NCBI RefSeq assembly: GCF_040939455.1
Contig: NC_134111.1
Span: 54,020,501-54,084,500, forward strand
Direction of reading: 5' to 3'
DNA from: Microcebus murinus
Lineage: Eukaryota > Chordata > Mammalia > Primates > Cheirogaleidae
DNA length: 64,000 nucleotides
The position numbers and the translations under genes were made by a program. The first letter of the stretch is position 1, and each line of letters begins with the position of its first letter. Positions 12,191-24,466 of the stretch are shown here, piece after piece. The notes beneath the pieces were generated by a model, which had not been told where the DNA came from, did not search any database, and was given only the letters and a program-made list of their open reading frames with translations.

Positions 12191-14120
12191 TGTGTCTGCG
12201 AGGAGCTTGTCTATTGCTGAGGGTCACTGTAGAATAATCCGATTATGAGCTGCCTTTTTCATTGGCAACCCCTCGATGGTAGGGGGTGTTTCTGGTGTTC
12301 TGTTCTCTGGGGCTGTCCCTTAAGAAGCTATAATCTCTTGTTAAGAGTGTTTAAGTATGACGTTTGCATTTGGAAAGACAGTGGGGGAAGTGCCTGATAC
12401 CTCTCATTGTTTAATGCGAAATGAGTTAATCCCATCTCTCTATTGCTCTCTGCTGTGCCTTGCCTCGCCCAGTTGGTTTCTCCGGAGACTACATCTTCCC
12501 TCTCCTTACCTTGCAGGGTGGAAGTGAGGATCCAGGACATGGAAGGGGGTGAACAATGCTCCATATGTACATTTCAGCCAAATACTCTGGTTTTACCTGG
12601 CATTTAATTCCTACCTCCACAGCAACTGGTGCTTCCCATTTCTGAGGCCTGCCTAGTTTTTGGACTCTGTTGGCTGGCTTCTCCTCGTCAGGCACTCGAC
12701 TTTTACCCTTTCCGCTCAGTTAACTCAGTTACTGCTATCTACCTGCTTTCCATGTGATTATATTATGGCTGGAGATTTCATATGACTCCTATTCTCATCA
12801 CAAATGGAGCTGGTATTTCTGTTTTTGTGTTTTGGGGGTGGTTTTCTGTTCTGCAGAACAGAAAAGTCAGTCTACAATATCTTTATCTTAAAATCAGAAA
12901 AGTACAATTAATTATTCAAATACACATTATATAATTGTTAAATCAATTAATATTAAATCAAATACATACATAATTATTTAAATATATATTAGTACATATC
13001 ATACAATCATATATCATATACTATGGTCTCCAAGATAAGAAAGATCTGATAAGGGTCTCCACGAGACATGCTTTGAGAGTTTATTACACAGGGATCTGTC
13101 AGTGTTTGGCCACCTGCAAGGAGGACAAGGTACTGAGGAAAAGCGTTACCCATGCAGCAAATTGATCATGTTGACTGTTACTAGTTTTCCTTGAGCTTTG
13201 GAAGACTTTGCTAGGCATTTTATCTTTAAAGCAAGATGTTAAACCTTATGAGAATGTAAATTTTTTAAAAGCAAAAAAAGTTCAAATACAATGTCTATTG
13301 GCAATGATCATTGGCATCCCTAATGTAAAGTGACAATTTTTGGAGAGTGGAGGTTTTTCCTTGCTTTTAAATGTTGTTATCTAGATATTTTAAAATAAAT
13401 TTTCTGAATTTTTAAATGGTAGTTTGTGTTACTCTTTCTTCCTTTGAACATCCTGAACTTGGAATCTTAGAACATCTCATTCTCCTTTCACTGAACAAGC
13501 ATGCAGGTGACGTACACGCAAAAGAGGAAATACTGGCACTCAACAAAAGAAAAGCTGTGCTTGATATCCTGTTTGCATGGAGACAAAGATAGGTCTCAAA
13601 AATAGATCAAAGTTGATATTAAAAACATACACTTTGACAGGATTTCACTATTTCTGTGCATGAGATAATCTATTATAATAAATAAGGCATTGAATGGAAC
13701 GTGATCACATGAGTGACTCTGTTTTGCACTAACACAAATACACATATTTTACAGTGAACATTGATAATAAAGATTTGCACAGGACCCAGCTGTTTGTACT
13801 TTGGTTATAGTCCCATTGTTACTAATGCACAGTTGCACTTAAAAAAAAAAAAAGGAAAGGAAAAACAGCAAATGCATCACAGAAAATCCAAATGAGTAGA
13901 GCTATTGTTGATCAGGTTCTCCCGTCTGGATGTAGGGGAGTGGGGGAGCTGTGCCTGCAGCATTCAAGGGATTCATTGATGGAATAAGAGTTGGAACAAC
14001 TTCCAGTTTCAGTCCTCACCCATCTCATGGGGCAGCCTAGGCTGTGCCCCAGGTATAGAGTCTGGAGAAGTTGCCTCTGGATTTACATGATTGGGTACCC
14101 GAACATAAAGACATTTATTT
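12191..14120. other. Unique sequence, A/T-rich in the middle
   Basis: No family recognised. 12895-13025 is a very A/T-rich patch with many 'aaat' and 'atat' steps. An A run lies at 13840-13852. Confidence 0.4.
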
Positions 14121-14128
14121 ATTTAGGG

Positions 14129-14352
14129 CAGTGGTCCCTGACATTTTTGGCACCAGGGACTGGTTTCATGGAAGACAATTTTTCCATGAACAGTGAGGGG
14201 GTGGGGCAGAGCTCAGGCAGTGATGCGAGTGATAGGGAGCGGCTGTAAATACAGATGAAGCTTTGCTCACTAGCCTGCCGCTCACCTCCTGCAGTGAGGC
14301 CAGGTTCATATCAGACCAGTACTGGTCTGCGGCTAGGGGTTAGGGACCACAG
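14129..14352 (+). mobile_element. MER1-type hAT MITE with intact ends
   Basis: 224 bp starting 'cagtggtccctgacattttt' and ending 'ggggttagggaccacag', so the termini are inverted repeats. The internal 'ggcaccagggactggtttca' and 'gaagacaatttttccatgaa' match MER1-type (hAT-Charlie) elements. A perfect 8-bp duplication, atttaggg, flanks it at 14121-14128 and 14353-14360. It carries no transposase and depended on an autonomous hAT element. Confidence 0.88.
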
Positions 14353-14360
14353 ATTTAGGG

Positions 14361-17300
14361 GATGTATATGTACTATTGTACTTTACATTACATGCACATT
14401 GTACATCACATGTATATTACCTAAGCCAAACGGAAAATTAAAGATGATCTAAATTGTACATGTAAACAGGAAATTTAAAGTTTCTACCTTGACCCTAGTC
14501 TATCATTCCTATTTTGGAATAGGAATGGTTTCCACTGGTCTAGAAACAAGGACATCTTTCATCTACAAAATGAAAGGTCCTAGAATCTGCACCTACAGCA
14601 AGTGAATCACTTGGTGAGAGTAACAGGGCCTGAAGGAGCTGTTGTAAGTTACCTTTTCTCCTTCTCAACACCCATGTAAACCTCACTTCACTGATGGAAC
14701 ATTCTCCTAACTGGACACTGGGGTAGAAACACAGCTCCCAGAAATGTTTCTCTCCCACTGATTTGAAAGCACTATGCTGGCTATTTTTATGTGCTCAAAG
14801 TTCAGGATCAGAAGCAAGATTTTCAGATTAGTTGCAGATGCCCCCATCTCCTCCCCCCACCCTCACTTTTGTAACTGGATGTGCTTTAATTCAAAAGGAA
14901 ACTTTTCAGGCCATTAAGCTTCAATGCAGTTTAATGCCTTTGGGCTGTGGTGCTTGAAATCATAGAGATGCCTGAATAAATGTTTTAAAATAAAATCTGG
15001 AACACAAAGTACACTCTTTTTCTTTACTGCAAATTTGTTTTTAGTTTTGTGATTTTCTGCATTGCTCAAATCAAAAATCTTGCTCATGTCCAGGCTGCAA
15101 AAGCCCCCGTGGATGGCCCAACCCAACTTCAGAGTGGACAGGCCAAGGCTAAGGAGGTTTGGCTTGTCAGAGAGGGAGGAGGCCAATGGCCCTTGCCTCT
15201 TCTTGCTTGTCATGTTAAAATGGTCCCAAATGACCAGTTTGCATTCTCAGCCATAGTTACTCTTTTCAGAATGAATAATATTTTCTTAAGCACTTTTAAG
15301 TTGTCATTCACAGCCTATTTTAAAAATGATTTAATGAGTAAAAATATGCTGTTTATAAGTCCCTAAGTGCATATTTTTTAGAATGGCTAAAAGAGTAGCT
15401 TTGTTTACACTCATTTGCTACAATGGCCAAGAGGGATGTTACTGTGGTCAGAACTCCTTCAAAATGATTTATGAAGGAATGTGCTCTCTGCCTGGTCATC
15501 TTTTTTAGGATCAAATTCTATTTTAACAATCTATTCCCTTGAACTTGCATAGACCCTCAGCCTCACTTTTCAAGTGGGGACACTACTATTTGCAGATATG
15601 CAAATGACTTGTTCCAGTGTAAGCTAAAAGCAGCAGGCACACAAGTCAGATTATTTGAAAATCTAGCCAATATGCTGCCTATACACTATCATGAAACCTC
15701 CGTAGTCTGAAGAGATTTGATTAGCAAGACAAGAAATGGGCTCTTACCTCTAGACTGGAGAAAGGATTTGCCAATAATCTCCAAAAGAGGAAAGTTGAGT
15801 GGACATGCTATTTTAACTCTGGGGCAGCAGCTAGTCATGCACAATTGACATGATAATTATGAATTATTTCTCTTTTTGTTAACCAGATCCCTACTCTTTT
15901 ATTAGCAGTGCCATACTCAATAACTAAATGAGTTATTGTGTGTGGTTTAAAGAAATAAAACTACATTGATTTAAAATATTCTCTAATTCAGATGAGACTG
16001 AATTAGGAAGTGTCACAGTATCATATATCATTATTCATGTAGCAAGAAATACTAACTTTCAGTGACCTAATTTTTAAAATCAGCTTTATCCATAAATTTG
16101 CTGTCATCTAATCTTTGTGAGGGTCTGAATACTTTTTAAAATTATCAATCATTCTAACTTTAAATAGGAAATTGCTTTTTAAAAATCATTTTCCACCAAG
16201 AAAAAAAATTTAACTGTATTTTTAAAAAACAGTATCTCCAAGAGCCACTCCATTAGGAACAGCACAAGCTGAGATAAAATTTAACTGAAAAGTAAATTAC
16301 CTTGTAAAAATGTGTCAAATCAAATTTCTAAGTGATAGTTTTAACATTTTATGTCCTTTTAGGCTGGACTTTCTGGGAACAATCCAAAGCCTTTGAATAA
16401 ACTTTAAAAAATGTGTCATTTATTGTTTTTATCAGTGTGGTGCTTTAGGAATTTCAGGTAAAATGAAAGAGATCACTTCAGTATTTCTTAGGAAAAAGGA
16501 GCACTGGGTGGTATTGTACTTTATTATAATACTCCCAAATAAAAATGGAAACATATATAACTGTGCACATGCAAAATCATACTTTGACTTGAGTTGTTTT
16601 AACATATCTTCTGGCCCAAATTAATTCAAGTTAATCAGATACAGACCACCAGAGACTGACTAAAGGGTTTTAGGAAGTGCACTGCTCAGACCAGTCATGA
16701 AAGAATCAGAATTCTTTTGAAGAGCTGAGGCTTTGAATTGTTAAGTATTTAAAGTGGGAAGACTCGTCTTTTTCTTAATTGGAAAACTGGGTCAAATTAC
16801 AGCACATCTTCTCAGCAGATAATAACATCGGACTGATCTGAAGGTAGGAGCTCTTGATGATTAGCTTGAAATAAAGACTCCATTCTCTAGAATTCTGCAT
16901 CAAGCCCAGCTTCATCTTCACTTTGAGAAGTAGTTATTTTCATCCAGCAAAAAGCATTTCATGAGCAGCGGTAATAACACAGTGAAATTTTATCAGGTGC
17001 CTCAGTAATGTATAGTCATCAATGAATCTAACAAGGATACATTTTATAAGGAAATCAATAAAAGAAAATGATTATATCGTTGACTGGAACCAGCATGCAG
17101 AAATGAAAAATAGAAAGGAAAATATCACTTTGCATTGGACAGGGTTTCAGTGTATATGCGCTGGGATCTTCTCTTCAAAGTTATTAGGTATCTAGCGAAA
17201 CAACAGGCAGCAGAGGGATAAAAATATTTCAGCCCTTTTTAAATGTCAAAAACAACGTTAAAATCACTATTTCATCCCTAATCTGTTGTTTGAATAAAGT

Positions 17301-18217
17301 GCAGTTTTCTGTCCCACGGAAATTTTATGTGTTTAAGTTGAAATGTGTTGTGAGCCACTGTTTGGAAATATATCTACACATGGGAAAAACTATTCAAATA
17401 GTGAATTGAAAAAAAATCAGTGAAGGATTCTACCAGATATACATCTGGAAAACATGTGAAATGAATTTTTTAAGCCTCTGAGCATTGGGGATCTTGTGCT
17501 TATATGTCATCTGCTCAGTGTTGTTTCTAGATACAAGAATGAACACATACTTGGCAAAGAGTGATTATATGTTATAAAGAAGAAAAGAAAATGCTTAAGA
17601 TTTTAAAGCATACTTCACTTCATTGAAACTATGTATCTTGAAGCCACTTTTCAATGCTGTGGCTATATAATTCCATCGTAATCATCTTATTTTTCTTCTT
17701 CAAAAAAGTACATTAATATGAAATTTTAAAACTTGTAAGATTAAGTTTTGTCATTAGATTTGAAGTAGGCATTCACTATCATAACTATATGTGATTCTAA
17801 AATATGAATTATTTTGACATATTGAATCTATTGTTTTTGTCTCTTTATTTGAAAATTTTTTATAAATGCATACATAGGGATTACTTTAAAAGGCAAATTA
17901 TTTTGAAGACTTAAAATTGATAAACAGCAGCCTCTGACTCAATCTTACCCTTCTCTGAGTCCTCATCAATGGCAACTTCTTTTAACTTTTCTCACTTGTT
18001 CTTCTAGTATTTGTGATTACTTTTCTTGAACACATCCTTACACTGCTATTAAAAATGCTTTTTTTCCGACTTCAGGTGTTATCTATTAGTTTGCTACTTG
18101 TAATGATGAAGGTTAGCTTTCTTCCACAGTCTTTTTCCTCTGTCTTCACTCATTTTGCTTAGACTAATATTCAAGGTTTATGACTTATGTAAATTTTTTC
18201 ACAGCTGAGTTATATAT
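14361..18217. other. Long unique A/T-rich stretch
   Basis: Nearly 3.9 kb with no confidently recognised repeat. A 9-bp perfect hairpin lies at 14505-14526. A faint MIR-like block near 15560-15690 ('ttttcaagtggggacactac') is too weak to list separately. The lack of recognisable repeats in 15.7-17.9 kb makes it a candidate for conserved noncoding sequence, but conservation cannot be seen from one genome. Confidence 0.4.
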
Positions 18218-18230
18218 CTACCATTTCCTT

Positions 18231-18569
18231 TTTTTTTTTTTTTTTTTTTGAGACAGAGTCTCGCTTTGTTGTCCAGGCTACAGTGAGTGCCTTGGCGTCA
18301 GCCTAGCTCACAGCAACCTCAAACTCCTGGGCTCCAGTGATCCTTCTGCCTCAGCCTCCCGAGTAGCTGGGACTACAGGCATGCGCCACCATGCCCGGCT
18401 AATTTTTTTTATATATATATATCAGTTGGCCAATTAATTTCTTTCTATTTATAGTAGAGACGGGGTCTCGCTCTTGCTCAGGCTGGTTTTGAACTCCTGA
18501 CCTTGAGCAATCCGCCCGCCTCGGCCTCCCAAGAGCTAGGATTACAGGCGTGAGCCACAGCGCCCGGCC
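18231..18569 (-). mobile_element. Full-length dimeric Alu, lemur type
   Basis: Same architecture as the Alu at 5811: a poly(T) start, 'gagacagagtctcgctttgt', 'cttggcgtcagcctagctca', a linker with 'cagttggccaattaatttc', and an end 'cacagcgcccggcc'. Flanked by the direct repeat ctaccatttcctt at 18218-18230 and 18570-18582, a clear target-site duplication. Confidence 0.93.
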
Positions 18570-18754
18570 CTACCATTTCCTTTATTGCATACTTTATTGT
18601 TTTCCCTGGAATTAATAACTCTCCTTCTCCTTTTCATTTGCTTAGTTTTTGTTTTTGTTCTAGTTTATCTCCAAATCTTGGAAAGAGAGATACATTTTCT
18701 CTAACGACAATCAAACAAATCAGGTACCCTTTTTCTTGGATATGGCCCTCCAGA

Positions 18755-18756
<2 letters not shown>

Positions 18757-18785
<29 letters not shown>

Positions 18786-18795
18786 ATCTATCTAA
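18757..18795. repeat. (TCTG)n(TCTA)n microsatellite
   Basis: Five 'tctg' units followed by 'tcta/tcat' units, immediately before the poly(T)-less end of an Alu left monomer. Confidence 0.9.
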
Positions 18796-18947
18796 AGATA
18801 AGATTCGCACTCTGTCCTCCAGGCTAGAGTGTAGTTTCTTATCATAGCTCACTGCAACCTCAAACCCCTGGGCTCCAGCGATTCTCCTGCCTCAGCCTCT
18901 GGAGTAGCTGGGACTACAGGCACACCACCACACCCAGCTAATTTTTA
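18796..18947 (-). mobile_element. Alu left-monomer fragment
   Basis: Carries 'gtcctccaggctagagtgta', 'catagctcactgcaacctca' and 'gagtagctgggactacaggc', the left-arm signature, and ends at 'cacacccagctaatttt'. The second monomer is absent. Confidence 0.8.
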
Positions 18948-18959
18948 CCTTTCTCTTTA

Positions 18960-20640
18960 CCTTATCGGCTGCTTGCTGTTAGTTGCCCTAGAAGCTCCTT
19001 ATCCCATCATCTCGTAGATTCCCTTTGCCTCTCTCTCGTTGGATCCCTTGGTTCCTTCATCCCTTATCTTCTTCTTGTTTTAACTTTCTTATTTTACCAT
19101 CCTTTGGGGTAGTAAGCCTCTCGTCTATTAGATTTGTAATAAGAGATGCAGAGGAGATACTTTTTTTTTGTCTTTGCATTTCCAAAAATGATTTTATGCT
19201 ATGCTTACATTTGATTAATAGTGTGGCTGAGAACAGATTTCTCCTATGACATTAATTTTCCCTCAATATTTTGAAGGTATGCCTTCATTGTCTTTTAGTT
19301 TCTGGTTTCGCCATTAAGATTTCCTAAGCATTCCTTTGAATGCACCCAAAGTTTCATGGACTTTTTCTTTGTTCCTAGAGTTCTGAAATTCCATGATCAT
19401 AAACGTTGATATCAGACTTTTTTTCATGTACTATGCTGGGTACTTGAAAAGCCCTCTTGAGACAGAAACCTGTGTCTTTTTCTTCTCAGTGCTCTTTTCT
19501 GGTGTTATTTCTTTGAGGATTTCCTCCTCACCTCTTACCCTGTTCTTTCTTTGTAAAGCTACTATTATTCAGAAGTTGGACTTCCTGAACAGATTATCTA
19601 AATTTTTCATCTTATTTCTTTCACATTCGTATAGTTTACCTTTTTAATTTGATTTCTGGGAATTTTCCTCAAGTTTATCTTCCAACCAGTCTATTGTTTT
19701 CTTTTTCCATTTTGTGATCATAATTTCCAAGAACCCTTTACTGCTTTTTGAATATGTCTTTTAAAATAACATAATTTTGAGGATCTTATTTGTTTCTCAT
19801 TTTTTTCCCTTTTTTTTACATTGTTTCTATTTTCTCCAAGTCTCACCCACCCACCCTTCCCTCCCTCCCTCCCTCCCTCCCTCCCTCCCTCCCTCCCTCC
19901 CTCCCTCCCTCCTTCCTTCCTTCCTTCCTTCCTTCCTTCCTTCCTTCCTTCCTTCCTTCCTTCCTTCCTTCCTTCCTTCCTTCCTTCCCTTCTTTCCTTC
20001 CCTATCTTTTATGCTAGAAATGTTTCTTTACTATCTAATGAGCCTTAGCTGTCTGTCCCTTTATAAGAGTGAGTTTCTGTGTGGTCTGGAAGCTGTGTGC
20101 ATGTGCACATCTGTATGCCCAAGTTCCCACTAGGCTTCACAATTAGGTGATCTAGCTGTATTCTTTCATTAGGGCAGTGTGTGTATATACTGGTTATTCT
20201 TTAGTTTAGTCAGTTTTTCCAGAGAGGAATCCAGCCTGGGAGCTATATGCCAGGCTCCCAGCATTTTGGGGATTAAACTGGGGAAGGATACTGTTCTGTG
20301 TACAAACTTTCACTTACTCCTTCTGTTTCTAGCAAGGAAATCATGTGCTCCTCTGCGACTTGTATTCCTGTGTTCAAATTCACTCTAATTCAACTTTCTA
20401 GAGAATAGATTTCTACAATTCTGCCAGGCATATTGCCTAACCATGCTGGCTGGAGAAGGAGATCTGTTTTTTTATAGAACAGCTACAAAAAACACTGTGT
20501 GTAGAATTTTAACCAACCTTTTGTTTTGGGTTCCCCCCAGCCCCAGCTCCAAAGGTATCACGTACTCCAATTCCTGAGCCTTTTAGGGTTCTCAGGTGCA
20601 ACTATATTTGCTCTCAGGCTTTCCTCATTGCTGGATTTGG
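18960..20640 (-). mobile_element. HAL1-like repeat, copy B
   Basis: A second antisense copy of the family seen at 10680. Landmarks: 'ttggatcccttggttccttc', 'acatttgattaatagtgtgg', 'aatattttgaaggtatgcct', 'attgtcttttagtttctggt', 'cctcaagtttatcttccaac' and 'agctgtctgtccctttataa'. The distal boundary is uncertain. A long CCCT/CTTC microsatellite splits it at 19857-20003. Confidence 0.5.
19857..20003. repeat. (CCCT)n followed by (CTTC)n microsatellite
   Basis: About 55 bp of CCCT units switch to about 80 bp of CTTC units. The strand is fully polypyrimidine here, so triplex formation and length polymorphism are likely. Open frames of 75-118 codons read Pro-Ser repeats from it and are artefacts. 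Confidence 0.97.
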
Positions 20641-21169
20641 TTTCTGTTTGCTTGACTGTGCCCAGACAGTTATGACTTGTCCACCTGATTTCCAGCTTCC
20701 AGAATTTTATTACTGTCATCTCTCCACCTGTTCTCATAATCCTTGTGAGTAAATTCTGTTAAAAAATCATTAGTTACCGTTTAAGTAATGGTTTGGAAGG
20801 GAGTAAGAGCATCCATAAGAGCATCTGTTACCTACCATGTTTAAACAGAAATGTCCATATCCCTGACTCTTTGGTTGTCCTTCTTACGTTAAGCTTGTTT
20901 GTTTGTTCTTTCTTCTCAGGTTTCTAAGAGAGACTCGCTTAAAGCTCAGCTCTATGCCCTTCCATCTCTTTGGTGTCTACTTTGAAGACTTCATGAATAC
21001 AAAATTGTTCTTATGCTGCTTACCTGAAAGACTGTATCTCCAATCTTGTTTTTTATCTAAGCTCAAGTTCCATCTTGCTATCTGCCCAGTATAGCAGGAA
21101 CTCGGAAGAAGTAACTGAGGTCTCAGGTGCAAAGTTTAAGGAGGCATCATTCTCAGGCTAGTGCCACAT
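20641..21169. other. Unassigned sequence
   Basis: May be the continuing end of HAL1-like copy B; no clear landmark was recognised. Confidence 0.3.
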
Positions 21170-22140
21170 GAGACCCTGAAAGTCCACATCTTAAACTTGA
21201 TACCTCGGATGCCTTACCCTCCCCACTCTACTCCAGGTCCTGCCGCCTCATACATATTTCCATTTGGCTATCTCAATGTCACCTCCCACTTGCTATGTCC
21301 CAAACCAAGTTCACCATCTTCCTATTCACAATCCTTCTCTCTTTCCCTACCTATATGTCTAGTCCTTCTCAATAGCACTACCAATCATCTTGTCAGATTC
21401 ATTTTTCTCCTTTTCTAGCACCCTGATAGTCTGACTCAACGTTGTATCTATTTTTCTTTTAAAATATATCTTTTTTCTGTCCTTTTTTTTCACGAGTATT
21501 TCAATTATGCCCAAGAAGGATTTTTAACTCTGGAAGCTTTGGACAAAAACTTTTCCTGCTCCCAAATCCCTATGCACTGTTTTAATCACTTTTATTCAAA
21601 AAATCTTCAGTGTCTATTTCCTCTCCATTCCAAGCTAACAGGTCTACAAAAGTTTCAAAACCCTCCATTATCCAACTCTACTTCACCTTGAACGAATTCA
21701 TCTTTCTTTAAGGTTCAATACAGGTCATAACTCCTTCATGAAGCTTTGGGTCACTATTCATTCCTTCAGTGACTACTCTGTTTGATATCCTCCTTTCACT
21801 TCCTGTGGTACTAATTGTCCATTTCACACCTAATTTTACGCCGACTTGGATTGTTCCATGGCTCACGGCTATCTTCCACTCCTTGGTCAAAAGCCAAGTC
21901 CATCCTTTTCCTACTCACAACCCACCTCTCTTTCCCTCACCTGTCATTCTAGTTTCCGTCAGTAGCACTTCTAGTCTGTAAGCCAGATTCATATATCTCT
22001 TTTATCTGCCCCCTGACACCTTGAGTTAAAGTTCTATTAATTGTCCCTGGGAAAGATATCTCATGTTTGTAGGTCTGCCTTCTCATCTAGATGGTAAGTT
22101 CCTGAAAGGCAGGATGCACATGTGCACATGCAACTTTGTT
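21170..22140 (+). mobile_element. L2-like sequence holding a diverged internal direct repeat
   Basis: The end 'tctagatggtaagttcctga' with 'aaggcaggatgcaca' resembles the L2 3' end, and 'gaagctttgggtcactattc' fits its upstream region. Two segments, 21318-21455 and 21905-22040, are similar to each other (both contain 'ctctctttccct', then 'agcact', then 'cagattcat', then 'ccctga'). The block may therefore be two copies of one old repeat. Confidence 0.4.
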
Positions 22141-23065
22141 TCTTGCAAAGTTCTAAGCAAAATAGCAGGTGTTCAATTCTCCTTGGTAAGTAAGAAAAGC
22201 TCCCCCAATATTTTACACAATAGTTATCCATGGGAAAGAAGAACTAATTTATCTTCTTGTCAAAAGAAGAGGATGTTGCAAGGTCACTGCTATCCTATAT
22301 CGGAATCATCATCCAGTATTTATTTTAAATATTTGTGCAATTAAAGTGTTTTAAACTGAGTGCCAAAACTGTCTTTAAAACCTAAGCTTTAGTTATTCAA
22401 AATACAACTCTGGTTACTATAATTATTACATAAGCTTTATTTTACATAAAGACTTATATAATGTAGGACACCAAGAAACTTCTAAATATCCCAAACTCAA
22501 CTATCTGGAACGTGCTGACCCCAGTAAGGTCTCGATAGCCCATCACTACTCCCCTCTTCTCTTTCTGCTCAGTGAATGCCTGTGGTTTCATCTTTAATAA
22601 CAAGAGGTTTGAAAGCTAAGAAAGAATAAGCAATACGCACAATGATTCCCTGATCAAGTTTTCAGTCCTTTCAGAATACTTCACCTGGTAAGTAAGTTGT
22701 TTAGTTATTCCAATAACAATAAACCTTTGCAAATTAGCAAACTACTTGTTATTTGAGAAATAAGAAATTCAATTATGAAACAGTAAATGCAGTTGAATTA
22801 GTGCTTCTCTAGGGATATAGGAGGTCTGAACTGAGGGTTGAGTCTCAGAGCTTTCTAGCCTTCATGGACACTTGATGAGGGAACAGTGCACAGTTTATGG
22901 CAATTTTCCTAATTGTTGAGGCCTGGACTCAGCACCCTTAGTTCTACAGTTTGTTCTGGCAGTGTTTGTGGTGGTGACCCAGTCATCCTGGGATATGGCC
23001 TCTCCATTCACTCCTTGTCCAGCAGCTCCCAGACTGCAGTCAACAGGTGTATGCTACCTTTGTCC
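22141..23065. other. Unique sequence, nothing recognised
   Basis: No family, exon or RNA gene was recognised. Confidence 0.4.
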
Positions 23066-23070
23066 TTAGA

Positions 23071-23240
23071 GCAACGCTGCTCAAACTGCTATGTGCCCAG
23101 GAGTCACCTGGGATCTTGTAAACCTGGAGATTCTGATTGAGCAGGTCTAGGTGAGTCTAGAGAGTCTCATTGTACAGAAGATTCCCAGGAGGAGCCACTG
23201 CCACTCATGTAAGAAACACACCTTGAGTAGTAAGGGCTTT
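23071..23240 (+). mobile_element. MER5A-like hAT MITE
   Basis: 'ctgctcaaactgctatgtgc', 'ccaggagtcacctgggatct', 'tgtaaacctggagattctga' and 'gcaggtctaggtgagtctag' follow the MER5A consensus closely. The right terminus is decayed. Confidence 0.7.
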
Positions 23241-24100
23241 CAACTATTCAGAATAATTTATTCATGTTCCAAAGTATCATTTTTAAGAGTAAAAGTGCTG
23301 CAGGTATGCCAAGCTTCCTTATGTTGAATTGTCTTGATCTCTTACTGGTAATTATAGACTGATGATTTTGTACTTTATTTTTGCCTCCACAAGTGGCCCG
23401 GTGGGTACCTTGTTCTCACGGAGAAGGCTGCCATTGCAGACAGGCAAGTTTTCTTTGAACTCACTGGGTCAGTCACTGATTAGGGCTCTCAGGAAGCCAA
23501 GGGAGTGATTCACAGCCCCTTCGAATCCTGCTCACTTGGGAATTTGGGTATTTTTAACGCTATCTGGCTCTGGGTAATTGGATCTTTATTTTTAAAAGTG
23601 CTGCTCTGAAGTACTTAGCTTTGAAGAATATTCAAGATTCCTACCACCGGCCAGAAAGGCTGCATGTGGACTGCAGAACTCTCTGATTTATGGGGCTTCT
23701 CTCCTGCCTGTTCAGCAGGGAGTCACTTGCCAGATACTCAAACAGAAATATGGCTCTTGGTGCTGATAAACATTCTGAGAAGAGAACATGAAATGTGACT
23801 GAGAAAGGAACTGAAAAGAAAATAACATTTTATTCACTGCACTACAATTGGCCTCTATCTCCATGAGATCATGGGTACCCTTCTTTTGGGTGGTAGACAT
23901 AAAACTGTGAAGCTCTGGATCACCAAGCATTGGTCAAACAGGAGATTTTCAAAGGCTGTTTTTTTTGCCTGGTGTTTCATAAGGGTCAATTCATTTTAAG
24001 ATACAGATCAGATGAGGCTATCTCCCTTTCCCAGTGAATTTTATTTGATTCTGTCTTTTCTAGGACCAAGTTGAGTAGCCATGTGTTTGAGTTGAAAGAC
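23241..24100. other. Unique sequence, nothing recognised
   Basis: No family, exon or RNA gene was recognised. Confidence 0.4.
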
Positions 24101-24288
24101 ATTTTATCTTAACAGATATTTGTCTATGTCAATTGGGATATAGACAAATTTCTCCTCCATGTCCAGTTTGCTGAATTTTTATCACAAATGAGTATTGAAT
24201 TTTGTCAAATGCATTTCCTGTGTCAACTGATAGGATCATATGATTTTTCTTCTTTAGCTGGAGGATTTGTTGGATTACATTGTTTGGT

Positions 24289-24466
24289 TTTTTTTTTTTT
24301 TTTTTTTTTTTAATTTTTAGTTGTCTAGCTAATTTCTTTCTATTTGTAGTAGAGATAGGGTCTCACTCTTGCTTAGGCTGGTCTCAAACTCCCGAGCTCA
24401 AATGATCCACCCGCCTGGGCCTCCCAGAGTGCTAGGATTACAGGCGTGAGCCACCATGCCCAGCCC
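24289..24466 (-). mobile_element. Alu right-monomer fragment
   Basis: Poly(T) then 'agttgtctagctaatttctt', 'gtagtagagatagggtctca' and 'acaggcgtgagccaccatgc'. Only the 3' part of Alu is present, inserted within the L1 ORF2 block. Confidence 0.8.

Noticed and set aside
19777..20133. 118-codon Pro/Ser-repeat open frame and two overlapping frames
   Set aside because: Translation of the CCCT/CTTC microsatellite in all three frames.
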